A stretch of 64,000 nucleotides of DNA from Lachnospiraceae bacterium. Its GTDB lineage: Bacteria > Bacillota > Clostridia > Lachnospirales > Lachnospiraceae. The stretch lies in the NCBI GenBank assembly GCA_017626095.1, contig JAGAJL010000020.1, forward strand, positions 34,424 to 98,423. The letters are read 5' to 3'. The notes below the pieces were generated by a model. It made no database searches. It was not told the origin of the DNA and was given only the letters and a program-made list of their open reading frames with translations. The translations under genes were made by a program, and so were the position numbers. Of this stretch, positions 1 to 8,625 are shown piece by piece. Each line of letters opens with the position of its first letter. Within the stretch, counting starts at the first letter, position 1.

Positions 1-1
1 T

Positions 2-880
2 TGTGGAACATCTCCGATTTCCGGGGAGATTTCAGATGCTAACGCAACGGAAGAAACTGTAGAAATAGCAGAAGATTCGAATGTTTCATCACAGGAACAG
101 CAATCTGATGAACCGACAAAAGAAAATATAGAAGATACGGCAAAAGAAACAGGGGAAGAAACGATGGAAGATGAGGAGCCCGTGATTCTTTCGACCCAAT
201 TTGATCTGCAAAATCCTTTAGATGATGCATCAACAGATCAGGTTGTTTATTATGAGATTGAGCAGGAAATTAAGACGGAAGAAAATAATACGTATTCCGT
301 TTGCACTTTTAAAATACCGCAGTTAAAAGGTGACTCGCGTATTTTTTCACTGATTAATCAGGATATTTTGGATCATTATGAAGAAATAAGAAAAAGTGAT
401 GAAGAAAACTCACTTTTTTATGCAGAATCAATGTCGGAATACGATGGAGATCTTCCGATGGAGTATTATGATCACAGCTATCAGGTAACACTCTTTTCAA
501 AAAGGTATCTAGGATTGTTGTATACAGATTATATATGTCAGGGTGGTGCTGCCCATGGTATGTCTGAGAGATATTTTGTGATGTATAGCATGGAAACGGG
601 AGAGCGTGTAAATGCGGTCGATCTGATTTCGCTTTCAAAAGATGAATTTAATACATTGTTTTGCGAAGCATTTAAGGAATTGATAACGGCAAATCCGGAT
701 GAGTATTGGGAAGATGCCATAGAAATTGTGGAAAACTATGATTATTACGATTCCGAAGCCTTTTATCTGACACAGGATGGAATTATATGCTATTTTCTGC
801 CCTATGAGTTATCATACTATGGAATGGGATTTGTTGAGGCCGCTGTGCTATACGAAGATTTGGAAATGGATTTGGATTAA
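2..880 (+). CDS. Lipoprotein with DUF3298/DUF4163-like domain (5' end cut by window)
   Basis: The frame is open from base 2 and the first codons read Cys-Gly-Thr-Ser-Pro. This looks like the mature lipid-modified cysteine of a lipoprotein whose signal peptide lies outside the window. An acidic Glu/Thr-rich linker of about 60 residues follows, typical of a tether from membrane to exported domain. The C-terminal 200 residues carry the GGAAHG segment and surrounding pattern of DUF3298 domains, the family of the RsiV C-terminus, which binds lysozyme in Bacillus. There is no visible anti-sigma region and no sigma factor nearby, so a signalling role is not supported. The most likely role is an exported surface protein of unknown ligand. 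The internal ATG at 164 is not the true start. hflX begins 3 bases after the stop. Confidence 0.75.
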   Translation, partial: CGTSPISGEISDANATEETVEIAEDSNVSSQEQQSDEPTKENIEDTAKETGEETMEDEEPVILSTQFDLQNPLDDASTDQVVYYEIEQEIKTEENNTYSVCTFKIPQLKGDSRIFSLINQDILDHYEEIRKSDEENSLFYAESMSEYDGDLPMEYYDHSYQVTLFSKRYLGLLYTDYICQGGAAHGMSERYFVMYSMETGERVNAVDLISLSKDEFNTLFCEAFKELITANPDEYWEDAIEIVENYDYYDSEAFYLTQDGIICYFLPYELSYYGMGFVEAAVLYEDLEMDLD

Positions 881-883
881 TTT

Positions 884-2158
884 ATGGAAAAAGCAATTAT
901 AGTAGGTCTTGATTTAGGAACACATCGGGATTTTGCACATTCTATGGAAGAATTAGAAGAGTTAGCAATAGCTTGCGAACTGGAAGTTGTCGGCGAGCTG
1001 ACACAGCATGCCCAGGCGGTTAATAAAGCATTTTATATAGGAACCGGAAAAGTGGAACAGCTTCAAATGCTGGCAGAGGAAACAGATGCGGATCTGATTA
1101 TTTTTGATAACGCGCTTTCTCCCATGCAGCTTAGAAATCTACAACAGAAACTTCATATGCCGATTATGGATCGGACAACCTTGATTCTGGAAATTTTTTC
1201 AAAAAGAGCCCGTACCAGAGAAGCAAAGTTGCAGGTTGATGTGGCAGCTTTGCAATATGCCCTTCCGAGACTGGTTGGACTGCATGATGCCCTAAGCAGG
1301 CAGGGTGGTGCCAGTGGTGCGATGAGTAATAAAGGTGCCGGTGAGAAAAAATTGGAATTGGACCGCCGTCATATCGAGCAAAGACTGGCTACGCTTCGAA
1401 GAGAACTTGCCCAGGTTGAAAAGGACCGGAACACCCAGAGAAAGGCCAGACAAAAAAATGCAATTCCTCTTGTCAGTCTGGTGGGCTATACCAATGCCGG
1501 AAAGTCTTCGGTTATGAATGCTTTACTGACCTATTGTGATCGTGAAGAAGAAAAACAGGTCTTGGAAAAAGATATGTTGTTTGCCACTTTGGAAACGACG
1601 GTTCGAAAAGTAAATCGTGAAGACGGAAAGAGCTTTTTATTATCTGATACCGTTGGGTTTATCAATGAGCTTCCGCATAATCTGGTTCAGGCATTTCGTT
1701 CCACATTGGAAGAGGTAAAAAATGCCGACCTTCTCTTACAGGTTATTGATTTTTCCGATCCGCATTATCGCGAACATATGAAAGTGGCAAAGGACACTTT
1801 GGAAGAATTGGGAGCAGGAAAAATTCCGATGCTTTATCTTTATAATAAGATGGATCTGGTTGCAATGCATAATGCAGATATCACCTATCCGCAGGTTAAG
1901 GACAATAAAGTATTTCTGGCAGCAGGCAAAGGAATTGGAATCGAAGATTTGCTTTTGGCGATTGAAAAACAATTATTCGGAAGCAGAGAAATATATGAAC
2001 TGTTGCTTCCTTATGATGCCGGCGGTGACTTGAACATGCTTCGTCAGAATGCACAGATTTTAGAATGTGAATACCGTGAAAACGGCATCTATGTAAAAGC
2101 ATTTCTGGATGCCAGAATGTCCGGGAAGTGTGAGAATTATAAAATTGATTATTCTTAA
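884..2158 (+). CDS. hflX: GTPase HflX
   Basis: This is a 424-residue protein with the HflX layout. An N-terminal glycine-rich ribosome-binding domain is followed by a helical linker rich in Arg/Lys/Glu (about residues 150-190), then a G domain. The G1 loop GYTNAGKS is near residue 200, the G3 segment DTVGF near 255 and the G4 motif NKMD near 322. HflX binds the 50S subunit and splits stalled or heat-stressed 70S ribosomes at the cost of GTP. The start is 3 bases after the preceding stop and has only a weak ribosome site, which suggests translational coupling to the upstream lipoprotein gene. Length is normal for the family. No terminator is visible; a broken GNAT gene follows directly. Confidence 0.95.
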   Translation: MEKAIIVGLDLGTHRDFAHSMEELEELAIACELEVVGELTQHAQAVNKAFYIGTGKVEQLQMLAEETDADLIIFDNALSPMQLRNLQQKLHMPIMDRTTLILEIFSKRARTREAKLQVDVAALQYALPRLVGLHDALSRQGGASGAMSNKGAGEKKLELDRRHIEQRLATLRRELAQVEKDRNTQRKARQKNAIPLVSLVGYTNAGKSSVMNALLTYCDREEEKQVLEKDMLFATLETTVRKVNREDGKSFLLSDTVGFINELPHNLVQAFRSTLEEVKNADLLLQVIDFSDPHYREHMKVAKDTLEELGAGKIPMLYLYNKMDLVAMHNADITYPQVKDNKVFLAAGKGIGIEDLLLAIEKQLFGSREIYELLLPYDAGGDLNMLRQNAQILECEYRENGIYVKAFLDARMSGKCENYKIDYS

Positions 2159-2176
2159 ATACGCTGTACAACTATA

Positions 2177-2257
2177 TTTCATCTAAATGGTAGACCACTG
2201 TATGAGAAAATCGGCTTTGTTAAAATGAATTTGAAATGGAATATTCCTGTTAAATAG
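2177..2257 (+). pseudogene. C-terminal remnant of a GNAT acetyltransferase
   Basis: A short open stretch with no start codon translates to a tail containing GRPLYEKIGF, the usual last helix and strand of GNAT N-acetyltransferases, and stops at 2255-2257. Only about 27 codons survive and no acetyl-CoA loop is present. It sits between hflX and the Fic gene and probably marks a deletion or replacement junction. Identification rests on one short motif. Confidence 0.6.
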
Positions 2258-2281
2258 TTGAATTTGAAAAGGAGGATATAC

Positions 2282-3370
2282 ATGGCAGTAAACAACTGGG
2301 AATTAGAATTAAATGAATATATTCGCCAAGGTGAGCCTGATAAAGTCGATAAAAGTAATGCATGGAAGACTGCTATTGGACTTCAAGACGTAGATGGACT
2401 TAAGCCTTCTGCGTACTTAATTGAAACTGCTAAAGACCATATTGAGGGTAAGATTAGCATAACAGAAGCAGATAAACGTATTCATAGCTATTATGAAGAA
2501 CGAAAAGAAAGAAATGAAATTGAAGAGGATACGAAAGAAGCGGATATTGTCTCTGTAAGAATTGCAAAATTACTTGGTGAAAAGACTTTTCAGTTTTCGC
2601 CTGTGGAGTGGCAGAATATTCATCGTAAGTTGTTTGAAGGTGTGTTTGATCATGCAGGCAGGATCCGTGATTATAATATTACGAAAAAGGAATGGGTACT
2701 TAAAGGCGATACAGTAATGTATGCTTCTTATGATAGTATCCTAGATACCTTGGATTATGATTTCTCTCAGGAAAGGAATTTTTCGTACGAAGGATTAACT
2801 ATGGAGGAATCTGTTAGACATATTGCAAAATTTACGTCTGGAATATGGCAGATACATCCATTTGGTGAGGGAAATACCAGATCAACGGCAGTATTTATAA
2901 TCAGATACTTAAAGACATTTGGATTTACTGTAAGCAATGAAACATTTGCAGAGAACTCATGGTATTTTAGAAATGCTTTAGTAAGAGCAAATTATAATGA
3001 TTGGCAGAATGGTGTACATGCAACTACAGAATTTTTGGAAATGTTTTTTGAAAATCTTTTGATGAATGCCGGTCATGAATTGAAAAACAGATATATGCAT
3101 ATTGATTTTGACAATAAAAGTGCAATTCAAAGTGCCAAAACCAATGATTCAAAGTGCCAAAATGGCACTTTAGATTTATCATTGGAAGAATTGGCAGTTA
3201 TAAATATTCTAAAACAGGAACCATCTGCAACACAGAAAAGAATTGCTGAAATGTCCGGTAAATCTGAGAGAACGATTAAGCGAAGAACTGTTGAAATGCA
3301 GGAAAAAGGTTTGATAGCACGAGAAAATGGTAAAAGAAATGGTAAGTGGAAAGTGCTTGTAGAAATATAG
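2282..3370 (+). CDS. Fic/DOC family protein with C-terminal winged helix
   Basis: The 362-residue protein has a Fic domain with the active-site motif HPFGEGNTR starting near residue 192. This fits the family pattern HxFx(D/E)GN(G/K)R with Thr before the last Arg. The last 60 residues form a winged-helix module (SATQKRIAEMSGKSERTIKR), as in many Fic proteins that also bind DNA. Fic enzymes usually transfer AMP, or another phosphate-containing group, to hydroxyl side chains of target proteins. The start is set by AAAAGGAGG at 2267-2274 in front of ATG 2282; the TTG at 2258 overlaps that site and is rejected. No separate antitoxin gene is adjacent, so any inhibitory helix would have to be internal. 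The GNAT remnant just upstream suggests an acquired or rearranged locus. Confidence 0.9.
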   Translation: MAVNNWELELNEYIRQGEPDKVDKSNAWKTAIGLQDVDGLKPSAYLIETAKDHIEGKISITEADKRIHSYYEERKERNEIEEDTKEADIVSVRIAKLLGEKTFQFSPVEWQNIHRKLFEGVFDHAGRIRDYNITKKEWVLKGDTVMYASYDSILDTLDYDFSQERNFSYEGLTMEESVRHIAKFTSGIWQIHPFGEGNTRSTAVFIIRYLKTFGFTVSNETFAENSWYFRNALVRANYNDWQNGVHATTEFLEMFFENLLMNAGHELKNRYMHIDFDNKSAIQSAKTNDSKCQNGTLDLSLEELAVINILKQEPSATQKRIAEMSGKSERTIKRRTVEMQEKGLIARENGKRNGKWKVLVEI

Positions 3371-3425
3371 TTATGTTTGGTAAAATTATGTACTTGGTGT
3401 AAGAAGATAGAAAGGAAAACAAAAG

Positions 3426-4178
3426 ATGAAACTGATATCATGGAATGTAAATGGCTTAAGAGCATGTGTAGGAAAGGGATTTTTGGAAATTTTTCAGAAA
3501 CTGGATGCGGATATTTTTTGCTTGCAGGAAACAAAAATGCAGGCAGGTCAGCTTAATTTAGATTTGCCGGGATATCATCAGTACTACAATTACGCTGATA
3601 AAAAAGGCTATTCCGGAACCGCTCTTTTTACAAAGAAAGAGCCACTGAATGTAACTTACGGAATTGGTGTGGATGTGCATGATCACGAAGGACGTGTCAT
3701 TACGGCGGAATTTGAGGATTTCTTTTTTATCACCGTTTATGTTCCGAATTCACAGAACGAACTGGCAAGATTGGATTACCGTATGGAATGGGAAAGAGAT
3801 TTTCTTGCATATGTAAAAAAATTAGAAGAAACAAAACCAGTGATTTATGCAGGGGATTTAAACGTGGCACACAACGAGATCGATTTAAAGAATCCGAAAA
3901 CAAATCATCACAATGCCGGTTTTACGGATGAAGAAAGAGCCGCATTTTCTCGTGTACTTGATTCAGGAATGATTGATACATATCGTTATTTCTATCCGGA
4001 TAAGACGGATATTTACTCCTGGTGGTCATACCGTTTTCAGGCAAGGGCAAAGAATGCCGGATGGCGTATCGACTATTTTGTGGTTTCGGAAAGTCTCAAA
4101 GACCGGCTGGTTAGCGCAGATATTCATACTTCCATCGAAGGTTCGGATCATTGCCCGGTGGAATTGGTGATAAAATAG
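3426..4178 (+). CDS. xth: Exodeoxyribonuclease III / AP endonuclease
   Basis: This is a 250-residue ExoIII-family enzyme of the endonuclease/exonuclease/phosphatase fold. Visible family signatures are SWNVNGLRA at the N-terminus, LQETK (metal-binding Glu), GDLNVAH (catalytic Asp and Asn) and the terminal GSDHCPV with the catalytic Asp-His pair. It cleaves DNA at abasic sites in base-excision repair and removes blocked 3' ends. All catalytic positions are present and length is normal for the short Gram-positive type. The ribosome site AGAAAGGA lies about 8 bases before the ATG. It appears to be transcribed with or after the Fic gene; no terminator follows. Confidence 0.95.
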   Translation: MKLISWNVNGLRACVGKGFLEIFQKLDADIFCLQETKMQAGQLNLDLPGYHQYYNYADKKGYSGTALFTKKEPLNVTYGIGVDVHDHEGRVITAEFEDFFFITVYVPNSQNELARLDYRMEWERDFLAYVKKLEETKPVIYAGDLNVAHNEIDLKNPKTNHHNAGFTDEERAAFSRVLDSGMIDTYRYFYPDKTDIYSWWSYRFQARAKNAGWRIDYFVVSESLKDRLVSADIHTSIEGSDHCPVELVIK

Positions 4179-4235
4179 ACGAAAACGGCAGAAATAAAAT
4201 TTTTGTAAAATGAAACTATTCTTTTTAAATTGTGC

Positions 4236-4287
4236 TATACTAATACAGTTAGCGAAATTATCTTGTTGTAAACTGTTTTTGTTACAA
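4236..4287 (+). promoter_or_regulatory. Extended -10 promoter with downstream dyad before the COG0523 GTPase gene
   Basis: TGC followed by TATACT (4236-4241) forms an extended -10 element about 95 bases before the gene; no good -35 is seen. Downstream, at 4266-4287, TTGTAA and TTACAA form a dyad separated by 10 bases, inside the predicted leader. Genes of this family are often controlled by metal-responsive repressors, so the dyad could be an operator. It does not match the classical Bacillus Zur box. Confidence 0.4.
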
Positions 4288-4334
4288 AATGTTTTGCTAA
4301 AATCTTCATTGTTTAATAAGGAAAGGTGATATAA

Positions 4335-5462
4335 ATGGCAACAAAAATTGATATTGTATCCGGTTTTTTGGGAGCCGGAAAAACAACGCTTATCAAAAAA
4401 ATGCTGAATGAGGCGTTAAAAGGAGAGCAGGTTGTATTAATCGAAAACGAATTTGGTGAAATCGGTATTGACGGTGGATTTTTAAAGGATGCCGGAATTA
4501 ATATTACGGAAATGAATTCGGGATGTATCTGCTGTTCTTTGGTCGGTGACTTTGGTACAGCGTTAAAAGAAGTATTGAATCAGTATCATCCGGATCGTAT
4601 TTTAATTGAGCCTTCAGGCGTTGGCAAATTATCGGATGTCATGCGTGCGGTAGAAGGTGCGACGGCAGATGAAGGTGTTCATTTAAACAGTGCGGTTGCA
4701 GTTGTTGATGCAAAAAAATGTAAGACATACCTGAAAAACTTTGGTGAATTTTTTGCTAACCAGATTGAACATGCAGGAACGATTATTTTGAGTCGTACCG
4801 GTGAGATGAGTGATGAAAAAATTAATGCATGTGTAGCATTAATTCGTGCGCACAATGCCAAAGCATCCATCATTACAACACCTTGGGATAAGTTGGAAGG
4901 TATCAAAATATTAGAAACGATAGAAAATGCAAAAGATTTAGAAGCTGAACTCATGAAAGAAGTTATGGAAGCATATGAGCATGATCATGATCATCACGAC
5001 CATGACCATGGACCGGATTGCACATGCGGTTGTCACGATCACGACCATGATCACCACGACCACGACCATGATCATCACGAGCATGACCACGATCACCACG
5101 ACCACCATGATCACGACCATGGACCGGATTGCACATGCGGCTGTCACGATCATGACCATGAGCATGATCATCACCATCATCATGCGGACGAAGTTTTTGC
5201 CAGTGTTGGTATTGAAACTTCCAGCAAATTTACAAAGGAACAAATACAGGCATGTCTGGATGCATTGGAAGATGGCGATAAGTATGGTATGATTCTTCGT
5301 GCAAAAGGAATGGTTCCGACAGACGGTGACAGTTTCATTCATTTTGATCATGTTCCGGGTGAGAGCGAAATCAGAGATGGAAGTGCAGAGACAACCGGTA
5401 AGATTTGTGTCATTGGTTCTAAGATCAATGAGAAAGCCATTCGTGAATTATTTGGTGCATAA
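4335..5462 (+). CDS. COG0523 (CobW/ZNG1-type) GTPase with long His/Cys metal-binding insert
   Basis: The 375-residue protein is a P-loop GTPase of the COG0523 metallochaperone family. Walker A GFLGAGKTT starts at residue 10, the diagnostic metal-binding GCICC is near residue 64, and the Asp-rich and base-recognition regions follow. Residues 214-283 form an extreme insert of Asp-His pairs with two copies of GPDCTCGCHDHDH, which should bind many divalent ions. The C-terminal CobW_C domain continues after it. Relatives deliver zinc, cobalt or iron to target enzymes; zinc is the best guess here because of the insert and the zinc-linked domain in the next gene. The ribosome site is GGAAAGGTG before ATG. 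The gene pair is separated by 56 bases. Confidence 0.9.
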   Translation: MATKIDIVSGFLGAGKTTLIKKMLNEALKGEQVVLIENEFGEIGIDGGFLKDAGINITEMNSGCICCSLVGDFGTALKEVLNQYHPDRILIEPSGVGKLSDVMRAVEGATADEGVHLNSAVAVVDAKKCKTYLKNFGEFFANQIEHAGTIILSRTGEMSDEKINACVALIRAHNAKASIITTPWDKLEGIKILETIENAKDLEAELMKEVMEAYEHDHDHHDHDHGPDCTCGCHDHDHDHHDHDHDHHEHDHDHHDHHDHDHGPDCTCGCHDHDHEHDHHHHHADEVFASVGIETSSKFTKEQIQACLDALEDGDKYGMILRAKGMVPTDGDSFIHFDHVPGESEIRDGSAETTGKICVIGSKINEKAIRELFGA

Positions 5463-5518
5463 GATGTATTATCAAAAGGTTTTGGAAAGTAAAGCCCGGT
5501 AAGTATCAAAGGAGAAGA

Positions 5519-6454
5519 ATGATGATTCCTGTATATATAATTAATGGTTTTTTGGATAGTGGAAAAACGGAATTTATTACGTATACCATAAGTCAGCCTT
5601 ATTTTCAAAGTAAAAAGAATACACTTCTGATTATATGCGAGGAAGGTGAAAATGAATATGATAGCGGACTTTTGAAAAAAAGTCGTACGATCATGGAGGT
5701 GATAGAGGATGAAGAAGATTTTACATCCCAAAACCTCATTGCCTTGGAAAAGAAGCATAAGCCAGGTCGTATTATCATTGAATTTAATGGTATGTGGAGT
5801 TTGAAAAATGTGAAATTTCCCTGGCATTGGAAAATGGAGCAGCAGATTACCATGATTAATGGTCAGACGTTTGCAAATTATTTTACCAATATGAAATCGC
5901 TTGTGGCAGATCAGATCAGAGGTTCAGAACTGATTATTATGAATCGTTGTGACGGCATGGAAGATAAAATTGCCGGATATAAGAGAAATATCAAAGCGCT
6001 TAATCAGCAGGCCGAAATTATTTTTGAAAATGCCACTGGGGAAATGAATGTGACATTGGAAGAGGATCTTCCTTATGATCTGAATGCCGATCCAATTATT
6101 CTGGATGATACGGGATATGGCTTTTGGTACATTGATATTTTGGATAATATGGAAAGATATGAGGGAAAAACGATTCAATTTGTGGCGAATGTTTTGCATC
6201 CGCCTAAATTCCCCAAAGGTTACTTTGTCCCGGGACGCATGGCAATGACCTGTTGCGCAGATGATATGGCATTTTTAGGTTATGCCTGCAAATATGATAA
6301 GGAAATTGAACTTGAGCAGAAGAGTTGGATTAAGATAACAGCAAAGGTTGCAATTGAGTATTTTGAGGATTATGGAAAAGAGGGCCCTGTCCTCCATGCA
6401 GTCAGCGTAGAAAAAACAGTGAAACCCAAAAATGAAGTGATTTCATTTGTTTAG
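5519..6454 (+). CDS. COG0523-like P-loop protein fused to a DUF1980/TIGR03943-like C-terminal domain
   Basis: This is a 311-residue protein. The first 190 residues resemble a COG0523 GTPase (INGFLDSGKTE near residue 9 is a good P-loop) but lack the CxCC metal motif of its neighbour. The last 120 residues match the pattern of the DUF1980 domain of TIGR03943/YcgQ proteins: a segment around FVPGRMAMTCCADDMAFLG, then a beta-rich tail. YcgQ-type proteins belong to zinc-starvation regulons in Bacillus, so I infer a metal-homeostasis role with the preceding gene. AAGGAG lies before tandem ATG codons at 5519 and 5522; either may be used. Absence of a separate DUF1980 permease nearby makes the fusion stand out. 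A palindromic repeat follows the stop. Confidence 0.75.
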   Translation: MMIPVYIINGFLDSGKTEFITYTISQPYFQSKKNTLLIICEEGENEYDSGLLKKSRTIMEVIEDEEDFTSQNLIALEKKHKPGRIIIEFNGMWSLKNVKFPWHWKMEQQITMINGQTFANYFTNMKSLVADQIRGSELIIMNRCDGMEDKIAGYKRNIKALNQQAEIIFENATGEMNVTLEEDLPYDLNADPIILDDTGYGFWYIDILDNMERYEGKTIQFVANVLHPPKFPKGYFVPGRMAMTCCADDMAFLGYACKYDKEIELEQKSWIKITAKVAIEYFEDYGKEGPVLHAVSVEKTVKPKNEVISFV

Positions 6455-6508
6455 TATTTTATTGGGTTCAAGATGACCAAAAAAGGAATGATATAGAAAC
6501 TATTATAT

Positions 6509-6590
6509 GTCTGGTTTCAAAACTTAGACTTTGTCTATAAAGTTGAAACCGGGCATTTCTTTTTGTTTACATATGCCGTAGCATATGCGA
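6509..6590. repeat. Family-1 palindrome, short copy (hairpin after the COG0523-DUF1980 gene)
   Basis: A near-perfect hairpin (left arm TGGTTTCAAAACTTAGAC, right arm GTCTATAAAGTTGAAACC) is centred near 6532 and is followed by GGGCATTTCTTTTTG. A second small inverted repeat, CATATGC/GCATATG, lies at 6570-6589. The core matches the centres of the long palindromes at 15509-15968 and 18182-18413. Here the long outer arms are missing. It may serve as a terminator for the gene ending at 6454. Two direct repeats beginning GTAGGTCCAAA follow at about 6602 and 6656. Confidence 0.7.
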
Positions 6591-6700
6591 TGATAATTCT
6601 TGTAGGTCCAAAGCATGAAAAGAAGTCGATTTGGGCTGACGAGATGCAAGCGGTGGTAGGTCCAAAACTTGAAAATTAAAGTGAACAGGAGATGGGAAAT

Positions 6701-7486
6701 ATGAAACGGAAAATAAAAGTTATGTTAACCAAATGTGCTATGATTTCAATGATGTTAATGCTGGCAGGATGCACAGGCAAGACACAAGGTGGCGAAAACA
6801 CAGCCGAAGCAGACAATACAGCTGAAACAGAAGCAGATAACACCAAAGAACAACAAACAGATGAACAGTTAGCTATGGATAATCAGAATGAAGAAGCAGA
6901 TATAGATAATCAAACATCAGAAGAAACGGAAAAAGAAGAGAGCGACAGAGAAGATCCCAATAACTGGAGTGAAACTGCAAAAGAATCCCTGGTTGCTTTG
7001 CAGCAGGATTTAAAAACGGATCAGGTAATACTTGGGGTATTTTTCCTTGGATGGGAAGGAGAATATTCTGAGAGTACAAAAGAAAATGTGCTACAGGGTG
7101 CCGGTGAGTTTTATTATGAGTATGAATTTATGCGTGAGCTTGAACAATGTCCCTATATCGAGCAACCGGGAGAAGAAGTGTATTTATTGATACCGGCTTG
7201 TGAAGATGATGAAATATCGGTTTTTGAACAGGTGTGGGGAGACAATACCGATGACGGCATGCCGGAAAGAGGAAAGCTTTTGTATGAGGGAAAACCCGGA
7301 GAAGTAATTCTGGTTCGTGGAAATGAAAGTGACATTGTTTCCAATTTAGAAATATCCGTAACCGGTAATCATGAAGAAATGATATATCATCCTTCTTTGT
7401 CTTTGGAAAACGGCAGGCTTGATGCTTCGAATCCGGATATTCTGGATTTGACCTGCTACGAAGAAGAAGGCGCAGAATTGGAATAA
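6701..7486 (+). CDS. Predicted lipoprotein of unknown function
   Basis: The protein has 261 residues from the preferred start. A short basic N-terminus and hydrophobic stretch end in the lipobox LAGC, so it should be lipid-anchored outside the membrane. An acidic, Thr/Glu/Asn-rich linker of about 70 residues follows, then a compact acidic domain that I do not recognise. The start is ATG 6701, because CAGGAG at 6686-6691 touches the ATG at 6692 but is correctly spaced from 6701. The gene ends 8 bases before the next start, so it is co-transcribed with the metallo-beta-lactamase-fold gene. The N-terminal layout resembles the lipoprotein at the left edge of the window, but the folded domains differ. 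Confidence 0.75.
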   Translation: MKRKIKVMLTKCAMISMMLMLAGCTGKTQGGENTAEADNTAETEADNTKEQQTDEQLAMDNQNEEADIDNQTSEETEKEESDREDPNNWSETAKESLVALQQDLKTDQVILGVFFLGWEGEYSESTKENVLQGAGEFYYEYEFMRELEQCPYIEQPGEEVYLLIPACEDDEISVFEQVWGDNTDDGMPERGKLLYEGKPGEVILVRGNESDIVSNLEISVTGNHEEMIYHPSLSLENGRLDASNPDILDLTCYEEEGAELE

Positions 7487-7494
7487 GTTTGCAT

Positions 7495-8391
7495 ATGATA
7501 ACAGAATTAAAATATTCAAATACAAATACATATCTGATAAAGGGAAATGACGGATATATTCTTTTTGATACCGATTGGGCCGGGACATTTCTACTGTTTT
7601 GCAAAGAATTGGGTGAAAAAGAAATCCGTGCACAGGATATCAAATATTTGTTTATTTCTCATTTTCATCCGGACCACATGGGAATAGCACAGGAAATTGC
7701 GGATTTGGGGATTACCATTGTTGTGGTGGATGTGCAAGAGGCGTTTATTCATAGTTCGGATTCTGTATTTGCAAAAGATAAAAGAAAAAAATTTAAACCG
7801 ATTGATGATAGTAAAGTACAGTTGATTACAATCGCCGAAAGCAGAGACTTTTTGAGAAAAATCGGCGTTGATGGAGAAATTCTATATACGCCCGGACATA
7901 GTGATGACAGTATATCGTTATGGCTGGATGAAGGTGTGCTTTTGGTAGGAGATTTGAATCCACTCTATGAGTTGGAAATGCACAAAGGGACACAGATTGC
8001 AAAGAGCTGGGAGCTGTTATTAGAGCGTAATCCGAAAAAGATTTACTATGGGCATGCAAAAGCGGCTGTCATGGATGCTTCTACAGATTATGATATGGAC
8101 GATGAAAATAAAAGAATTGTACAAAATGGGAATAGCATAATCAGAATCGGCACCAAAAGAACAGATAAAAATAAAACAGATAAAGGCATAACAGATAAAG
8201 AGCAAAAAGAACGCTACGCTCTGGTGAAAAGAATTATGAAGTACATAGACAGAGGATATCCCATTGACAAGATACAGAAAAAAACGAAATCAGACAGAGG
8301 CTTTATTGAAGATGTTACCAGAATGTATTTGACACACCAAAATGTGAGTGTACAAGGTATTCTGGATCGTATTGAAATTAAAAATAGATAA
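7495..8391 (+). CDS. Metallo-beta-lactamase-fold hydrolase with extra C-terminal helical region
   Basis: The protein has 298 residues. The N-terminal 200 form a metallo-beta-lactamase-like domain: HFHPDH supplies the zinc ligands, GHSDD and GDLNP the next His and Asp, and YGHA the last His. The substrate is unknown; such proteins hydrolyse thioesters, lactones or phosphoesters. A Lys-rich linker and a roughly 75-residue helical tail (from about residue 225) are not part of the core fold and could form a small DNA- or protein-binding module. ATG 7495 is chosen over TTG 7489. It is coupled to the lipoprotein gene. A degenerate tandem repeat follows the stop. Confidence 0.85.
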   Translation: MITELKYSNTNTYLIKGNDGYILFDTDWAGTFLLFCKELGEKEIRAQDIKYLFISHFHPDHMGIAQEIADLGITIVVVDVQEAFIHSSDSVFAKDKRKKFKPIDDSKVQLITIAESRDFLRKIGVDGEILYTPGHSDDSISLWLDEGVLLVGDLNPLYELEMHKGTQIAKSWELLLERNPKKIYYGHAKAAVMDASTDYDMDDENKRIVQNGNSIIRIGTKRTDKNKTDKGITDKEQKERYALVKRIMKYIDRGYPIDKIQKKTKSDRGFIEDVTRMYLTHQNVSVQGILDRIEIKNR

Positions 8392-8393
8392 AA

Positions 8394-8505
8394 AACACAA
8401 CAGATATGAGACACAATAGATATGAGATACAGAGGATATAAGACACAACAAACATGAGATACAACAGATATGAGAAAAGATATAAGACACAACAGATAAC
8501 AGAAA
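8394..8505. repeat. Degenerate short tandem repeats after the metallo-hydrolase gene
   Basis: Six or so imperfect copies of a unit like ACACAACAGATATGAGA, 13-20 bp each, fill the spacer after the stop at 8391. Similar AACAGATAAA runs are already present in the last third of the coding sequence, which suggests expansion by slippage. No open frame or hairpin is evident. Confidence 0.7.
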
Positions 8506-8521
8506 GCTAGAATGTAAATTC

Positions 8522-8590
8522 GGCAACTTATGTAGTGATTTTGGCAACTTATGTTTCGGTGTATTGTTTCTTTTTGCATGTTTTGATACT
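8522..8590 (+). promoter_or_regulatory. LytTR-type direct-repeat operator and promoter of the ABC exporter operon
   Basis: Two perfect copies of GGCAACTTATG start at 8522 and 8543, exactly 21 bp apart. On the other strand each contains AAGTTG, resembling the GTT-centred 9-bp half sites that LytTR proteins bind as direct repeats on one face of the helix. They lie just upstream of a poor -35 region and a GATACT -10 (8585-8590), the arrangement expected for activator-dependent transcription. A small hairpin (GATACT/AGTATC) overlaps the -10. The operon encodes its own LytTR protein at 10238. Confidence 0.6.
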
Positions 8591-8625
8591 TTCAGAGTAT
8601 CCAATACATCAAAAGGAGAAAAAAC

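Noticed and set aside
2258-2281. TTG start for the Fic gene
   Set aside because: It would place the strong ribosome site inside the gene; ATG 2282 is correctly spaced.
4938-5351. Long open frames opposite and beside the Asp-His repeat of the metal GTPase
   Set aside because: They arise from the low-complexity GAT/CAT repeats; products are Met/Val/Thr runs without ribosome sites.
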